The notes: a model not told the origin generated them from the letters alone. Counted from the stretch's first letter, positions 16,180-24,728 are shown. The stretch: 64,000 bases of DNA from Allocatelliglobosispora scoriae (GCF_014204945.1 NZ_JACHMN010000002.1:3929001-3993000), one strand, 5' to 3'. A program made the numbers and translations.

Positions 16180-16806
16180 GTGGAGGTGATCCGGGCCCTG
16201 GAGCTGGCACTCGCGCTGATCGCGCTGGTCACGCTCCCCTGCGCCATCGCTGCGGTGATCTGCGCCGACGAAGCCATCGAGGCGTTCCGCGCCTCCGTGC
16301 GGCGACGTCGCGAGCGGTGGAGCGAGCAGCGGGTGCTGGGTCGGCTGGAGCGTTCGTTCGGGCAGCCCCGGCAGAGCTTCCCGCCGGTGAGCCAGCTCCT
16401 CGCGATGGTCTCGGCGAGCAGTTCGTCGGCCGACGACACCTCGCCCGGCGGCTGGCATGCGATCCCGGCCGCCCTGCGTTCCAGCGCGTCCGGCCTGCTG
16501 CGGGTGCTCCCGGGTGCGCGCAGCGCGCCCGTCGCGGAGCCCGAGCCGGAGCCCGAGGTCGTGGCGCTCCCCTTCGAGCAGGTGGCGGAGGAGATCCGCC
16601 GACTGCGCGCCGAGCGGCTCGCCATCGGCGCCCGCGACGACGAGCGGCGGAGCCCCGTCGACCATGCCTATGACCTTCGGCTCCGCGAGGCCTGCCGTGC
16701 CCTCGGCATCACCGAGCACCTCGCCGAGCTGGACGACATTGACCACGAGATCGAAATTGTCCGAATCGAGGGTGAATTGATCGACGCCGGAATGCGCATC
16801 CGATGA
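16180..16806 (+). CDS. Hypothetical protein with N-terminal membrane helix
   Basis: A 208-aa protein I do not recognise. One hydrophobic helix at ~residues 8-30 (LELALALIALVTLPCAIAAV) is followed by a basic stretch RRRRERW, a Ser/Pro-rich middle, an acidic PEPEPEV linker and a C-terminal helical part rich in Arg/Glu (QVAEEIRRLRAERL, then ELDDIDHEIEIV). The topology suggests a membrane-anchored cytoplasmic protein. It overlaps the next gene by ATGA, so the two are probably co-translated. Start GTG 16180; GTG 16186 is possible. Confidence 0.65.
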   Translation: MEVIRALELALALIALVTLPCAIAAVICADEAIEAFRASVRRRRERWSEQRVLGRLERSFGQPRQSFPPVSQLLAMVSASSSSADDTSPGGWHAIPAALRSSASGLLRVLPGARSAPVAEPEPEPEVVALPFEQVAEEIRRLRAERLAIGARDDERRSPVDHAYDLRLREACRALGITEHLAELDDIDHEIEIVRIEGELIDAGMRIR

Positions 16807-17387
16807 GGCTCTTCGTCGCGGTCTATCCGCCCCAGGAGCTCGCCGCCGATCTGTCGTCGCTCGTCGAGACGCTGGCCCTCGGCCGGCGTGCCGCCGAGGG
16901 CGCCCATGTGAAGCTCAGCCCGGTCGAGCACTGGCATGTGACCGTCGCCTTCCTCGGCGAGGTCGACGACGACCGGCTGCCCGATGTCACCGAGGCTCTG
17001 GAGAAGGCCCTCGCCTCCTGGCGGGTCGAGCGGGCGGCGCTGCCGACGCTCCGGCTCTCCGGCGGCGGACGGTTCAACCAGGGCGCGTCCACGGTCCTGT
17101 GGGCCGGGCTGCACGGTGACGTCGCCTCGCTGACCTCGCTCGCGTCGGCGGTGAGCACCCAGCTCAAGCGGGCCGGGCTGCCGACCGACCCGAAGCCGTT
17201 CCGCCCGCACCTCACCCTCGGTCGACCCGGTGATCAGCTCACCTCCGCCGAGGTCGAGTCCGACCTGGCGAAGCTCGGCGCGCACGCCGGTCCATCCTGG
17301 ACGGTCGACGAGCTCGTCCTGGTCCGCAGCCACCTGGACCCCGAGCCGCGCTACGAGCAGCTCACCGTCCTCCCCCTCGCCGCCTGA
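16803..17387 (+). CDS. thpR: RNA 2',3'-cyclic phosphodiesterase (2H family)
   Basis: A 194-aa member of the 2H phosphoesterase superfamily, formerly called 2'-5' RNA ligase. The N-terminus MRLFVAVYPPQELA is typical. Two HxTx catalytic motifs are visible: HVTV in EHWHVTVAFLGEV (~residue 45) and HLTL in FRPHLTLGRPGD (~136). It hydrolyses 2',3'-cyclic phosphates of RNA in the cytoplasm. ATG 16803 overlaps the stop of the upstream membrane-anchored gene. It ends convergently with sepH, with family B palindromes between. Confidence 0.88.
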   Translation: MRLFVAVYPPQELAADLSSLVETLALGRRAAEGAHVKLSPVEHWHVTVAFLGEVDDDRLPDVTEALEKALASWRVERAALPTLRLSGGGRFNQGASTVLWAGLHGDVASLTSLASAVSTQLKRAGLPTDPKPFRPHLTLGRPGDQLTSAEVESDLAKLGAHAGPSWTVDELVLVRSHLDPEPRYEQLTVLPLAA

Positions 17388-17403
17388 CCCACGTTTCAGG
17401 ACC

Positions 17404-17475
17404 AACTCTTGAAGAGTTGCGTCTTTTAGGTGACACCAAAACGCCGCAACTCTTGAAGAGTTGCGGCGATCTTGG
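17404..17475. repeat. Double palindrome, family B copy 1
   Basis: Two copies of the core AACTCTTGAAGAGTTGCG (17404-17421 and the extended CCGCAACTCTTGAAGAG near 17444) lie about 40 bp apart. Each core is itself palindromic, and the left half (to 17427) also pairs with the right half (17438-17462) around the loop AGGTGACACC. It is followed by GCGGCGATCTTGG. It lies between the convergent thpR and sepH genes. Confidence 0.9.
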
Positions 17476-17496
17476 TTGGCGAGCTGGAGCGGGTGC

Positions 17497-18495
17497 TCAG
17501 CTGCTCTCGCGGGCGGCGGGTGCGCCGCCGAAGAGAACGTCGTCCCAGCTCGGCAGGCGCTTGCGCGGCTTGTCGCCGGTCTCGGTCGTCGTGGTGCGGC
17601 GCGGGCGCAGCACCGCGAGCGACGGCACGGCCGGGATCTCCTTGGGCGCGTCGGGCTCGTCGTCGAAGGCCGAACCCTGACCACCGATCATCGCCGCCGC
17701 ACCACCGCTGAGCGCGCGGCGCGGTGCATCGGTGGTGGCGTCGAGCCCGCGGCCCGGGCCGTTGCCCAGCGGCCGGTCGAGCGCGGCGACCAGCGCGTCG
17801 CGGCCCGAACGGATCGGGTCGCGGCTGGGTCGGCGGCTCGCGTCGGCAGGTGCGGGCAGCCCGTGCCCGCCACGGGCCGGCTCGCCCCGCGCGGGGGCGG
17901 GCTCGGGTGCCTGGGCGCGATCGGCGCAGAGATACTGCGCCATGTCGTCGTGGGGCGTCACCGACTGGCGGGCCTTGTCGAGCTCCCAGATCGCCTGGGC
18001 GGTCGCCTTGCCGCTCGGCCACGTCGCGACGATGCGCCACGTGCCGTCCTCACGGCGGAACGCGTCCCAGGAGATCTTCTCGGTGTCGATGCCGTGCTGG
18101 GCGAGGCGCGCGTCGACGACCTCGGCGAGCGAGGCGCCACGGTCGGAGGTGCGCAGCCGGGTCCGGCGCGCGTGCTGAGCGAGCATCGCCCGCTCCTGCA
18201 GCACCGGTCCGGCATAGCGCAGCACGCGATCGACCGGCACACCCGCGATGCGGGCGACGTCGTCGGCGCTCTCGCCACCGCGGATCCGCGACTGGATGTC
18301 ACGCGGTGAGAGCACGACGCTGGGATCGATCTGGCCGGCGGCGACCGTCAGCGTCGCCGTATTGGTCATCCGGTCGGAGCCGAGCGCGCCGGAGATCCGT
18401 TCGTCGATGGGCAGGGCGAGGAGACGACCGACCTCGTCAGCAAGCACGAGAGCCTGGCCGTCTTCGGAGAGGGCGACGAACCGCACAGGCCGCAT
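17497..18495 (-). CDS. sepH: Septation protein SepH (DUF3071)
   Basis: A 332-aa actinobacterial cell-division protein that binds and stabilises FtsZ. The N-terminus MRPVRFVALSEDGQALVLAD is characteristic, followed by a helix-turn-helix-like segment (ADDVARIAGVPVDRVLRY, ~77-94) and the conserved WDAFRREDGTWRIVATWPSG (~143-162). The C-terminal half is low-complexity, rich in Ala/Pro/Arg, as in the family. The protein acts at the septum in the cytoplasm. The start at 18495 lies after a GGAGG-like sequence on the minus strand (CGGGAGGAAAGCG). Confidence 0.9.
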   Translation of the reverse strand: MRPVRFVALSEDGQALVLADEVGRLLALPIDERISGALGSDRMTNTATLTVAAGQIDPSVVLSPRDIQSRIRGGESADDVARIAGVPVDRVLRYAGPVLQERAMLAQHARRTRLRTSDRGASLAEVVDARLAQHGIDTEKISWDAFRREDGTWRIVATWPSGKATAQAIWELDKARQSVTPHDDMAQYLCADRAQAPEPAPARGEPARGGHGLPAPADASRRPSRDPIRSGRDALVAALDRPLGNGPGRGLDATTDAPRRALSGGAAAMIGGQGSAFDDEPDAPKEIPAVPSLAVLRPRRTTTTETGDKPRKRLPSWDDVLFGGAPAARESS

Positions 18496-18648
18496 CGCTT
18501 TCCTCCCGTCCGCTTCGTGTCGGAGCGACGCCGACTTCGATCATGCGTCAGCACTCACCCGATACCGTACGCTCTGATGCCACATCGGCACACCCGCCAC
18601 GCCGCCGACTTCTCACGTTCTTCACCCGGTCGTGGCCGGGGCCCGTGA

Positions 18649-19005
18649 TCAGTTACGGGTGGCCTTTACGATCACCTGGGTATCGGTGATCTCGTCAACG
18701 GAGACGGTCAGCCCGGCGATGCTGGTGCTCGCTCCCTTGTCGAGGGTGATCTCCTGGTCGCCGACCTTCAGTGTGATCGAGTTCTCCGTGGCGCTCTGCA
18801 GTGAGATCGTGAGGCCGAGGATGTTGATCGTCGTCGGGTCGGCCTTGCGCTCGAAGGTGACCGTGCACGAGGTCGTGCCGTCGCAGGTGGCGGTCGCACC
18901 CTCACCGGAGCAGCCCGCGAGGACGACGGAACCGGCGAGGCCGAGCGCGAGCATGAGCGCGGAGAATGTCCGGGCGAGACGGTGACCGATCATGGTCGTG
19001 ATCAT
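18649..19005 (-). CDS. Small hypothetical lipoprotein
   Basis: A 118-aa secreted lipoprotein. Signal peptide with lipobox VVLAGC (Cys at ~32), followed by a small domain with two cysteines (TATCDGTTSCTV) and repeated beta-like segments (ITLKVGDQEITLDKG, GLTVSVDEITDTQVIV). The family is unknown to me; similar small lipoproteins occur in Micromonosporaceae-type genomes (recollection). An in-frame ATG 12 bp downstream could be the true start. It is divergent from the inositol phosphatase gene, with 20 bp between. Confidence 0.72.
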   Translation of the reverse strand: MITTMIGHRLARTFSALMLALGLAGSVVLAGCSGEGATATCDGTTSCTVTFERKADPTTINILGLTISLQSATENSITLKVGDQEITLDKGASTSIAGLTVSVDEITDTQVIVKATRN

Positions 19006-19025
19006 ATGGCGTTAGGGGACAAACT

Positions 19026-19820
19026 GTGCTTGATCGGGTTGAATCCATCGTACGCGAGGTAGCGGCGACCGTTGTGGTGCCGAAGTTCCGGGCACTCGAG
19101 GCGGGGGAGATCGAGGAGAAGGCACCGGGGGAGCTGGTGACCGTCGCGGATCGGGAATCCGAGCGGGTGCTCGCCCTGCGCCTCACCGACCTGCTTCCCG
19201 GTTCGCTCGTCGTCGGCGAGGAGTCGGTCTCCGCGGATCCGGCGGTACTGGACCTGCTGCAGGGGCCGGAGCCGATCTGGGTGATCGACCCCATCGACGG
19301 CACCGCCAACTTCGCGGCCGGTCGGGAACCCTTCGCACTGATGGTCGCCCTCGTCCAGGCGGGACAGCCGCGGCTCGCCGTCATCTTCGAGCCGATCGCC
19401 GGGCTCATGTCGATGGCGGAGTCGGGTTCCGGTGCCTTCATCAACGGGGAGCGGGTCACGATGGCGACTGTGCCCGTACCCACCTCGGAACTTCGCGGCT
19501 CGGTGTTGAGCCGCTTCCTGCCGCCCGAGCTTCGTGCCCGCGTGCAGGAGGGTGCGGCGAGCCTGGGGGAGCTGCTGCCCGGCCACCACTGCGCGGCGCG
19601 GGAGTATCCCGATGTGGTGCGTGACGTGCAGCAATTCGCCATGTTCTGGCGGGTGCTGCCGTGGGATCACGTGCCGGGGACCCTCGTCGTCCGCGAAGCC
19701 GGCGGCGTCGTCCGGCGCTTTAGTGGCGATGATTACAACATGACCGAGAGTGGTCAAGGATTGCTGATCGCCCGGGACGAGGAGGTCTACGACCAGGTGC
19801 GACAGGCGCTTCTCGCCTGA
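19026..19820 (+). CDS. Inositol monophosphatase family phosphatase
   Basis: A 264-aa Li-sensitive-type phosphatase. Metal-binding motifs are complete: GEESV (~residue 66), WVIDPIDGTANF (DPIDGT ~88-93) and the C-terminal LPWDHVPGTLVVREAGG (~218-234). Substrates in this family include inositol-1-phosphate, histidinol phosphate and fructose-1,6-bisphosphate; sequence alone does not decide. Actinobacteria need inositol phosphatases for mycothiol and phosphatidylinositol. Start GTG 19026. Confidence 0.87.
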   Translation: MLDRVESIVREVAATVVVPKFRALEAGEIEEKAPGELVTVADRESERVLALRLTDLLPGSLVVGEESVSADPAVLDLLQGPEPIWVIDPIDGTANFAAGREPFALMVALVQAGQPRLAVIFEPIAGLMSMAESGSGAFINGERVTMATVPVPTSELRGSVLSRFLPPELRARVQEGAASLGELLPGHHCAAREYPDVVRDVQQFAMFWRVLPWDHVPGTLVVREAGGVVRRFSGDDYNMTESGQGLLIARDEEVYDQVRQALLA

Positions 19821-19920
19821 GGTTTTCACTCTCCGTAGCGATATCGATGGAGTTCTGGGACTGCCGATCGACGCTTTCGCTCGGGTACGCTGTGCGGCGG
19901 CCTAGGGAAGGACCCCATCC

Positions 19921-20970
19921 GTGACGCCGTCGGCACCCCTCCGACGATGGCTGACGCTCGCCATCGCAGTGCTTGCTGCGCTCTCCTTGGCCGTGGTGAC
20001 CCCGACCGCGGCCGGCGCCGAACCTGACACGACGGCGCCGGCCGAGGATCACCCGTTAACGCTGATGCAGAACCTGGAGGCTGCTTCCACCGGCTTCCTG
20101 GAGGCCGAGGCGGCGCTCGACGCGTCCCGGCGCAAGCAACTCGACCTCGCGGTGAAGCTGCGCATGGTGGAGGCGGAGCTGGGACCGCTGCGCAAGGAGG
20201 TCGGCGACATCGCCGGCATCGCCTATCAGACCGGTCGGCTCGGCACCGTGGGTGCGCTGCTCGCGAGCAACTCACCCGACGCCTTCCTCGGCCGCGCCAT
20301 GATGTTGGAGACGATGACCCAGCGCCAGAACATCGCGCTGAGCCGGCTCGTCCGCGCGCAGGCCGAGATGGCCGAGGCGAAGAGCCAGATCGATATCGAG
20401 GTCAAGAAGCAGGCGTCCCAGGCGGCCGAGATGGAGAAGCGGCGCAAGGCGACCGAGCTCGCCCTCTCCACCGCCGGTGGCCGCAAGGCGACCGGCTGGG
20501 TGGACCCCAACTCCCCGGTGGCGAAGGCCGCGAAGCGCAACTCCGACGGGAGCTGGCCCCGGGAGAGCGCCACCGTCAACGACCCGACGACCTCCGGCCG
20601 TATCACTCCGCGCACCATGAACGCGCTGACCGAGACCCTGGCGGCGAAGGACCCGATCACGGGTAAGAAGCTCTTCAACCGGTTCGTCTCGTGCTATCGC
20701 CCCGGCGGTCCCTACGAGCACCCCAAGGGCCGCGCCTGCGACTGGTCCACGGTCTTCAACGGCTTCGAGAACGCCAACGCGACCGGTGACGAGCGGATCT
20801 ACGGGGACAGGCTGGCGTCGTTCTACATCAAGAACGCGAGCAGGCTCGGCGTGCTCTACGTGATCTGGTATAGACGGATCTGGACCCCTGCGGTGGGCTG
20901 GCACAACTACAGCGGCAAGGGCGGCCCGGCCGGCGAGCACACCAACCACGTCCACCTCTCGATGCTGTAA
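19921..20970 (+). CDS. Secreted coiled-coil protein with VldE/ARB_07466-like C-terminal domain
   Basis: A 349-aa exported protein. Signal peptide ~1-39 (ending AAGAEPD), coiled-coil region ~45-185 rich in Ala/Glu/Lys/Arg, resembling RipA/NlpC coiled-coil regulators. The C-terminal ~150 residues carry HPKGRACDWS and HTNHVHLSML, a spacing reminiscent of zinc sites in M15/MepA-like peptidoglycan peptidases (HxxxxxxD and HxxHxH), plus YVIWYRRIWTPAVGWHNY. A role in cell-wall turnover is inferred. Codon 46 is a TTA leucine codon (20056-20058), rare in such genomes. Start GTG 19921 after AGGGAAGGA. Confidence 0.78.
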   Translation: MTPSAPLRRWLTLAIAVLAALSLAVVTPTAAGAEPDTTAPAEDHPLTLMQNLEAASTGFLEAEAALDASRRKQLDLAVKLRMVEAELGPLRKEVGDIAGIAYQTGRLGTVGALLASNSPDAFLGRAMMLETMTQRQNIALSRLVRAQAEMAEAKSQIDIEVKKQASQAAEMEKRRKATELALSTAGGRKATGWVDPNSPVAKAAKRNSDGSWPRESATVNDPTTSGRITPRTMNALTETLAAKDPITGKKLFNRFVSCYRPGGPYEHPKGRACDWSTVFNGFENANATGDERIYGDRLASFYIKNASRLGVLYVIWYRRIWTPAVGWHNYSGKGGPAGEHTNHVHLSML

Positions 20971-21066
20971 CACACCTGACATCAAAGTTATGGTGTCCGG
21001 CCACATAGTGACCTGGCTCACGGGCTCCTAGCGTCATCGCGCAACAGCTATGACACAGGAGATGCG

Positions 21067-22248
21067 ATGAGCGCAGGGATGACGAGGCGGTCGCTGACCG
21101 GCGCCGCCCTCATGATGGTCGCGGTGGCGGCGGTGGGTTGTTCAAGCCCGACGGGTGAACAGTCGGGTGACGAGAAGGCTCCGGTCAAGGTCGGTCTGGT
21201 CTACTCCCAGTCTGGGCCGCTCGCGAGCTACGGCAAGCAGTACATGGAGGGGTTCACCGCAGGTCTCGCCTACGCGACCGGCGGCACCGGCAAGGTCAAC
21301 GGGCGGACCGTCGAGGTCACCCAGGCCGACGACGCGGGTGACCCGGCGAAGGCGGTCTCGGCGGCAAAGGACCTGATCGGCAAGGGCGTCAAGATCCTCG
21401 CCGGGTCGACGGCGTCGGGTGTCGGCCTGCAGGTGGCCCCGCTCGCGGCGCAGAACAAGGTCCTCTTCATCTCGGGCGCCGCGGCGACGGACGGCCTCAC
21501 CGGGGTCAACCGCTACACGTTCCGCTCCGGTCGCCAGTCCTACCAGGACGTGCTGACCGCGAAGTCGTTCATCGGCGACCCCACCGGTAAGAAGGTGCTG
21601 GTCTTCGCCCAGGACGGCGCGTTCGGCAAGGCCAACGAGGCGGCGGTCAAGGCGGTCATCGGCGGTGCGGGCGCCACGGTCACGAGCGTTCTCGTCCCGG
21701 CGACGGCGACGGAGTTCACGCCCTTCGCCAGCCAGGTGATGACGGCGAAGCCGGACCTGGTCTTCGTGGCCTGGGCCGGTACGACGGCGACCACGATGTG
21801 GCAGGCACTGGACCAGCAGGGTGTGCTCGGCTCGACCACGGTCGTCACCGGGCTCGACCAGAAGGCCTCCTACCAGGTCTTCGGTGCGGCCGGCGGCAAG
21901 ATCTCCTTCCTCTGCCACTACTTCGACGGCGCGGCGACCAACGCGGTCGCGACGGCGGCGAAGGCCGCGATCCCCGGCGGGTCGCTGGACCTCTTCCACC
22001 CGGACGGCTTCACCGCCGCGCAGCTCATCGTCCGTGCCATCACCGAGGGCGGTGACGACGTGGAGAAGATGATCACAGCGCTGGAGGGCTACTCCTTCGA
22101 CGGCGTGAAGGGCAAACTGACGGTCCGCGCCGCCGACCACGCCCTGCTGCAGCCGATGTTCCAGGTGAAGCTGACCGAAGGCGTCCCGTCCCTGGTGAAG
22201 GCGCTGACCGCGGATGAGGCGGCCCCACCCGCGGTGGCGATGAAGTAG
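21067..22248 (+). CDS. Branched-chain amino acid-type ABC transporter substrate-binding lipoprotein
   Basis: A 393-aa periplasmic-binding-protein type 1 lipoprotein (LivJ-like). Signal peptide with lipobox AAVGC (Cys ~25), then VKVGLVYSQSGPLASYGKQ, the typical start of Peripla_BP_6. TASGVGLQVAPLAAQNKV and GAAATDGLTGVN line the ligand cleft in relatives. It captures an amino acid or similar ligand outside the membrane and delivers it to the permeases at 23868 and 24728. First gene of a five-gene liv-like cluster, but separated from the rest by a palindromic element at 22261, so the ATPase/permease genes may be expressed at a lower level. Confidence 0.9.
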   Translation: MSAGMTRRSLTGAALMMVAVAAVGCSSPTGEQSGDEKAPVKVGLVYSQSGPLASYGKQYMEGFTAGLAYATGGTGKVNGRTVEVTQADDAGDPAKAVSAAKDLIGKGVKILAGSTASGVGLQVAPLAAQNKVLFISGAAATDGLTGVNRYTFRSGRQSYQDVLTAKSFIGDPTGKKVLVFAQDGAFGKANEAAVKAVIGGAGATVTSVLVPATATEFTPFASQVMTAKPDLVFVAWAGTTATTMWQALDQQGVLGSTTVVTGLDQKASYQVFGAAGGKISFLCHYFDGAATNAVATAAKAAIPGGSLDLFHPDGFTAAQLIVRAITEGGDDVEKMITALEGYSFDGVKGKLTVRAADHALLQPMFQVKLTEGVPSLVKALTADEAAPPAVAMK

Positions 22249-22260
22249 TAAGGACCGGCA

Positions 22261-22336
22261 ATTCCCGTTGATCAAGGGAAGACTCGCCATCTCGGGTGTC
22301 CGATATGCGGCGAGTCTTCCCTTGATCAACGCGAAT
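22261..22336. repeat. 76-bp palindromic element, family A copy 2 (inverted orientation)
   Basis: 28-bp arms (22261-22288, 22309-22336) with one mismatch (ATTCCCG against CGCGAAT). The loop 22289-22308, read on the minus strand, is GCATATCGGACACCCGAGAT, so this copy is inverted relative to copies 1, 3 and 4. It lies 13 bp after the binding-protein stop and 46 bp before the livG start. Confidence 0.95.
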
Positions 22337-22381
22337 AAAGGGGCGAGCGGGGCGGGCGGGGCGGAGAGGAGGGCTGGGCGC

Positions 22382-23125
22382 GTGTTGGAAGTGGTTGAGC
22401 TGTCTTGGCGGGTGGGGGACATAGCCATCGTCGACGGCGTTTCGCTGCGGCTTGATCGCGGGGAGTTCCTCGGGGTGATCGGGCCGAACGGGGCTGGGAA
22501 GACCTCGCTGTTCAACCTGATCACCGGATCCCGGCGCGCCTCAGCCGGGCGGGTGCTGCTGGACGGGACCGACATCAGCGGGCTCGCCACGCATCGGCGG
22601 GCGCAGCTCGGGCTGGGACGCACGTTTCAGGCGTCGTCGGTCTTCGGGGCGCTGAGCGTACGCGAGAACGTGCGCCTCGGCGTACAGGCGAAGCTCGGCG
22701 GGTCCTTCCGGCTGTGGCGCCGGGCCGGTTCGTTCCGCGAGGTGACGGAGCGCGCCGATCAGCACCTCGCCACCGTCGGGTTGAGCGGCCGGGGTGACGC
22801 GCTGGCGGGGACGCTGGCGCACGGCGAGAAGCGGAAGCTGGAGATCGCGCTGCTGCTCGCCGGTGAGCCGACCGTGATGCTGCTCGACGAGCCGATGGCC
22901 GGGGTGGCGTCGGAGGACGTACCGGACCTGGTCGAAGTGATCCGAGGGCTGACCCGCCACACCGGTGCCGCCGTCCTCATGGTGGAGCACCACATGGATG
23001 TCATCCTCGGCCTCGCCGACCGCCTCGCCGTGATGCACCACGGTTCACTGCTCGCCTGCGACACGCCGGAAGCCGTCATGGCGAACCCGACCGTGCAAGA
23101 GGCCTACCTGGGGGAGGCGCTGTGA
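22382..23125 (+). CDS. ABC transporter ATPase, LivG-like
   Basis: A 247-aa nucleotide-binding subunit. Walker A GPNGAGKT (~35-42), LivG-type insert with GLGRTFQASSVFGALSVREN, signature region LAHGEKRKLEIALLL (~142; AHGE in place of LSGGE, as in LivG), Walker B VMLLDEPMAGV and His switch MVEHHMD. The start is GTG 22382, preceded by GGAGAGGAGGG; the longer frame running back into the palindrome (from 22268) is rejected. It energises branched-chain amino acid-type uptake with the LivF-like partner that overlaps its stop. Confidence 0.9.
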   Translation: MLEVVELSWRVGDIAIVDGVSLRLDRGEFLGVIGPNGAGKTSLFNLITGSRRASAGRVLLDGTDISGLATHRRAQLGLGRTFQASSVFGALSVRENVRLGVQAKLGGSFRLWRRAGSFREVTERADQHLATVGLSGRGDALAGTLAHGEKRKLEIALLLAGEPTVMLLDEPMAGVASEDVPDLVEVIRGLTRHTGAAVLMVEHHMDVILGLADRLAVMHHGSLLACDTPEAVMANPTVQEAYLGEAL

Positions 23126-23184
23126 CGAACGGAGGCGCCGTGACGAACGGAGGCGCTGTGACGAACGGAGGCGCTGTGACGATC
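23113..23184 (+). repeat. 18-bp tandem repeat x4 of ribosome-binding site plus GTG start
   Basis: Four consecutive 18-bp units with consensus GGAGGCGCTGTGACGAAC (23113-23130, 23131-23148, 23149-23166, 23167-23184; the last ends ATC). Each unit contains a Shine-Dalgarno-like GGAGG and a GTG codon four bases later, all in the same reading frame. The livG stop codon lies inside the first unit. Confidence 0.95.
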
Positions 23185-23871
23185 CTCGACGTCAGCGGGC
23201 TCGACGTCAGCCTCAGCGGGCTGCGGATCCTGCAGGGGGTCTCGTTCGCTGTCGCGCCGACGGGTGTGACGGTGCTGCTGGGCCGCAACGGCGTCGGCAA
23301 GACCACCACGCTGCGCGCGATCGTCGGGCTGGTCCCCGGCACGGGCGCGGTCACCCTCGCCGGTGAGCGGATCCTCGGGCGGCGTACGCACGAGATCATC
23401 CGCAAGGGCATCGGCTACGTTCCCGAGGACCGGTGCGTCTTCGGCGGGCTGACCGTGGCGGAGAACCTGCGCCTCGCCGAACGCGGCCCGGCCGACTACG
23501 ACCTCGTCTTCGACCTCTTCCCGGAGCTGAAGAAGCGCTCCGCGCAGCGGGCCGGCACCCTCAGCGGCGGGCAGCAGCAGATGCTCGCGCTGGGCCGGGT
23601 GCTGCTCGTGACGAACCGCCTGCTCCTCATCGACGAGCCGACCAAGGGCCTCGCGCCGAAGGTCGTCACCGAGGTGGCCGACGCGCTGGGCCGGGTGGCC
23701 GAGCGGGTGCCGGTGCTGCTCGTCGAGCAGAACCTCGCCGTGGTGCGCCGGCTCGCCGCCGATGCCGTGGTGCTCGCCGCCGGGAAGGTCGCCTGGCAGG
23801 GCGGCGCCCGCGAGCTGCTCGCCGATGCCGAGCTGACCAAGTCCCTCCTCGGCGTGGGGAGCCACGGATGA
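23122..23871 (+). CDS. ABC transporter ATPase, LivF-like
   Basis: Nucleotide-binding subunit of up to 249 aa. Walker A GRNGVGKTT, LivF-like GIGYVPEDRCVFGGLTV, signature LSGGQQQMLALGRVL, Walker B RLLLIDEPTKGLAPK, switch LLVEQNL. Four in-frame GTG codons (23122, 23140, 23158, 23176) could start it, each with its own GGAGG. The first gives an N-terminus with the repeated unit TNGGAV; the last gives VTILDVSGLDVSLSG and is closest to normal family length. It overlaps livG (GTGA) and livH (ATGA), so the three are translationally coupled. Confidence 0.9.
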   Translation: MTNGGAVTNGGAVTNGGAVTILDVSGLDVSLSGLRILQGVSFAVAPTGVTVLLGRNGVGKTTTLRAIVGLVPGTGAVTLAGERILGRRTHEIIRKGIGYVPEDRCVFGGLTVAENLRLAERGPADYDLVFDLFPELKKRSAQRAGTLSGGQQQMLALGRVLLVTNRLLLIDEPTKGLAPKVVTEVADALGRVAERVPVLLVEQNLAVVRRLAADAVVLAAGKVAWQGGARELLADAELTKSLLGVGSHG

Positions 23872-24728
23872 GCACCATAGTTCTGCTGACCATCACCGGG
23901 CTCGGGCTCGCCGGTCTCTATTTCCTCATCGCGTCCGGGCTCTCGCTCGTCTTCGGCCTCGCCGACGTGCTCAACTTCGCGCACGGCTGGTTCCTGTCGG
24001 TGGGTGCCTACGCGACCTACTGGGCGGTGCCGCACTTCGGGTTCGCCGGTGGGGCGCTCTTCGGTGTCGCAGCCGCTGCGGCGGTCGCCGCACTCGTCGA
24101 GCTGGTCATGATTCGGCCGCTCTATACGCGTACCATCGCGCAGGTTCTGGTGACCGTGGGCCTGTCGCTGGCGGGAGTGGCGCTGCTGCAGTCGATCTGG
24201 GGACCGGACCCGCTGGCGTTCCCGCGACCGGCCTGGAGCCAGTCGGTCTGGCACGTGCTCGGCGCGAAGGTGCCGGTGACCTCGCTGATGCTGATCGCCG
24301 GTGCCGTGGTCGTGCTCGCCGGGCTGCTCGCCTTCCTGCGCTGGACCCGTTACGGCCTGATCATCCGGGCCGGCGTGGAGAACCGGGAGATGGTGACGGC
24401 GCTCGGCATCGATGTCCGCAAGGCGTTCACCCTGGTCTTCGCGATCGGCGGTGCGGCGGCGGGGCTCGCGGGTGCGCTCTCGGGCGTCTACCTCGGCTCG
24501 GTCTCGCCCGGCGGCGGTACGTCGTTGCTGATCTTCGCCTTCATCGTGGTGGTGATCGGCGGGATGGGTTCGATCACGGGTTCGGCCGTGGCGGCGGTCG
24601 TCGTCGGCGTGCTCCAGCAGTTCATGAACTACTACGGCCCGGCCGGCAGCGGCGAGATCTGCGTGATCGCGCTGCTCGCCCTGGTGCTGCTGGTCCGCCC
24701 CTCGGGCCTGACGGGAAGGAACGCCTGA
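23868..24728 (+). CDS. Branched-chain amino acid-type ABC permease, LivH-like
   Basis: A 286-aa integral membrane permease with about 8 hydrophobic segments. Typical LivH features: LYFLIASGLSLVFGLADVLN and FAHGWFLSVGAY at the N-terminus, then IRAGVENREMVTALGIDVRK and GAAAGLAGALSGVYLGSVSP. ATG 23868 overlaps the livF stop, which rejects the longer frame starting at 23433. It forms the membrane channel with the LivM-like subunit. Confidence 0.9.
   Translation: MSTIVLLTITGLGLAGLYFLIASGLSLVFGLADVLNFAHGWFLSVGAYATYWAVPHFGFAGGALFGVAAAAAVAALVELVMIRPLYTRTIAQVLVTVGLSLAGVALLQSIWGPDPLAFPRPAWSQSVWHVLGAKVPVTSLMLIAGAVVVLAGLLAFLRWTRYGLIIRAGVENREMVTALGIDVRKAFTLVFAIGGAAAGLAGALSGVYLGSVSPGGGTSLLIFAFIVVVIGGMGSITGSAVAAVVVGVLQQFMNYYGPAGSGEICVIALLALVLLVRPSGLTGRNA

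Noticed and set aside
19821-19920. Cyclic-di-AMP riboswitch before the secreted coiled-coil protein
   Set aside because: The 100-bp leader is too short and lacks the conserved riboswitch core; only the type of downstream gene suggested it.
22268-22381. Peptide encoded by the palindrome (beginning [21 protein letters not shown]-like) as part of LivG
   Set aside because: The same peptide appears wherever the element occurs, because the palindrome is open in one frame; the real LivG start follows GGAGAGGAGGG at 22382.
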